Source of the DNA: an uncultured Clostridia bacterium
GTDB taxonomy: Bacteria > Bacillota > Clostridia > Oscillospirales > Acutalibacteraceae
DNA length: 32,211 nt
Assembly (NCBI GenBank): GCA_947170465.1
Contig: CAMVTS010000026.1
Location: 1 to 32,211, forward strand
Direction of reading: 5' to 3'
This document shows, in pieces, positions 31,816 through 32,211 of the stretch (positions are counted from its first letter, which is position 1; every line of letters starts with the position of its first letter). Both the position numbers and the translations under genes were made by a program. The notes under the pieces were generated by a model. The model was not told the DNA's origin, made no database searches, and was given only the letters and a program-made list of their open reading frames with translations.

Positions 31816-32211
31816 AGACTGTAGAAAAAGTTCAAACGTGATTTGTTCAGGACAACGTTTGACAAAGAGAAAGCCTTCCCCCGAGGGGAAGGTGGCACAA
31901 TGCCTATTATCGTTTTTCCCGAAAACAAACGGTTTGAAACCGATGAACGTCGGTAAACAGCAAAGGTAAGCGGCATTGTGACGGATGAGGGCAAGCGAGC
32001 TTTTCCTCTATATGACGAAGCATACCACAAGGAATGCGCAGCCTGACAAGATGAAACGGAACACGCACCCTTAATATCTGACAATCTGCGGCAGGATAGG
32101 TTCGCTTGCCCTCATCCGTCACGGCACCTCATCAATAGCAATAAAATCAACGCGTGGTTTGGTGCCGCGACACCTTCCCCTCGGGGGAAGGCTTCAAAAC
32201 GGCATAAAATT
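31816..32211. other. Gene-free right end
   Basis: I see no convincing gene here. Frames that are open on the minus strand run through the inverted repeats and antisense to clpC. The stretch holds a 19-bp motif (31815-31833) also present inverted at 237-255, and the large inverted-repeat element at 31871-32194. Confidence 0.7.
31871..32194. repeat. Large MITE-like nested inverted-repeat element
   Basis: This 324-bp element has perfect 24-bp terminal inverted repeats (31871-31894 and 32171-32194); each arm also folds on itself through CCTTCCCC and GGGGAAGG. A second perfect 21-bp inverted pair lies inside (31978-31998 and 32102-32122), along with smaller pairs CACAATGCC/GGCATTGTG (31896-31904, 31972-31980) and CGGCACC/GGTGCCG (32122-32128, 32161-32167). 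No transposase is encoded. Similar CCTTCCCC-ended repeats are, from general recollection, common in gut Clostridia. Confidence 0.8.

Noticed and set aside
30756..32084. Minus-strand open frame of 442 codons
   Set aside because: It runs antisense to clpC and across the clp terminator and the inverted-repeat element, with no recognisable protein features.

Overview
The window reads as chromosome of a spore-forming, Gram-positive Clostridia bacterium, most likely Oscillospirales/Ruminococcaceae-like. The evidence is a ctsR-mcsA-mcsB-clpC operon with CtsR boxes, a SigH-type sporulation sigma factor, a PdaB-like spore polysaccharide deacetylase, a YqhQ-family protein next to prmC, strong AGGAGG ribosome binding sites and TTGACA/TATAAT promoters. 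The taxonomic placement is inference from gene content; no rRNA is present.

Layout. 1-447: no convincing gene; two near-identical terminator hairpins bracket an inverted-repeat element. 448-1978 (+): a small lysis-type cassette of coiled-coil membrane protein, r1t-type holin and GH25 lysozyme. 2016-3380 (-): a zinc-ribbon membrane protein with only the N-lobe of a protein kinase plus one PASTA domain. 3432-6625 (-): an HPt protein followed by a 933-residue amino acid permease/histidine kinase/receiver fusion. 6757-8694 (-): a membrane EAL phosphodiesterase. 8826-9869 (-): a FliB-like lysine methylase. 9989-10759 (-): a PdaB-like deacetylase. 10817-15929 (-): recA-recX-rimO-pgsA-cysS, read from one clear promoter. 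16065-17896 (-): yqhQ-like and prmC. 18072-22434 (-): trmB, a lipoprotein, an OmpR-type regulator and its kinase. 22512-24120 (-): DUF1858, trmK, nif3. 24399-25928 (-): yifB/comM. 26144-27061 (+), divergent: sigH-like and a small CxxC protein. 27326-31772 (+): ctsR-mcsA-mcsB-clpC. 31773-32211: terminator plus a large inverted-repeat element.

The genes fall into clear units. The clp operon is a stress regulon in which CtsR represses, McsA/McsB mark proteins with phosphoarginine and ClpC unfolds them. RecX is translationally coupled to RecA. The HPt protein and the permease-kinase form a likely phosphorelay with no output regulator nearby.

The least explained material is between the genes. At 24201-24390 there are eight short hairpins separated by AATTCAT on the left half and ATGAATT on the right half, so the whole array is itself a dyad. 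It is flanked by a 12-bp direct repeat that duplicates the very end of yifB. A degenerate relative lies between the response regulator and kinase genes (19567-19632). A 165-bp inverted-repeat element at 17910-18074 supplies the kinase stop codon. Other inverted-repeat elements are at 113-196, 20375-20407 and 31871-32194.
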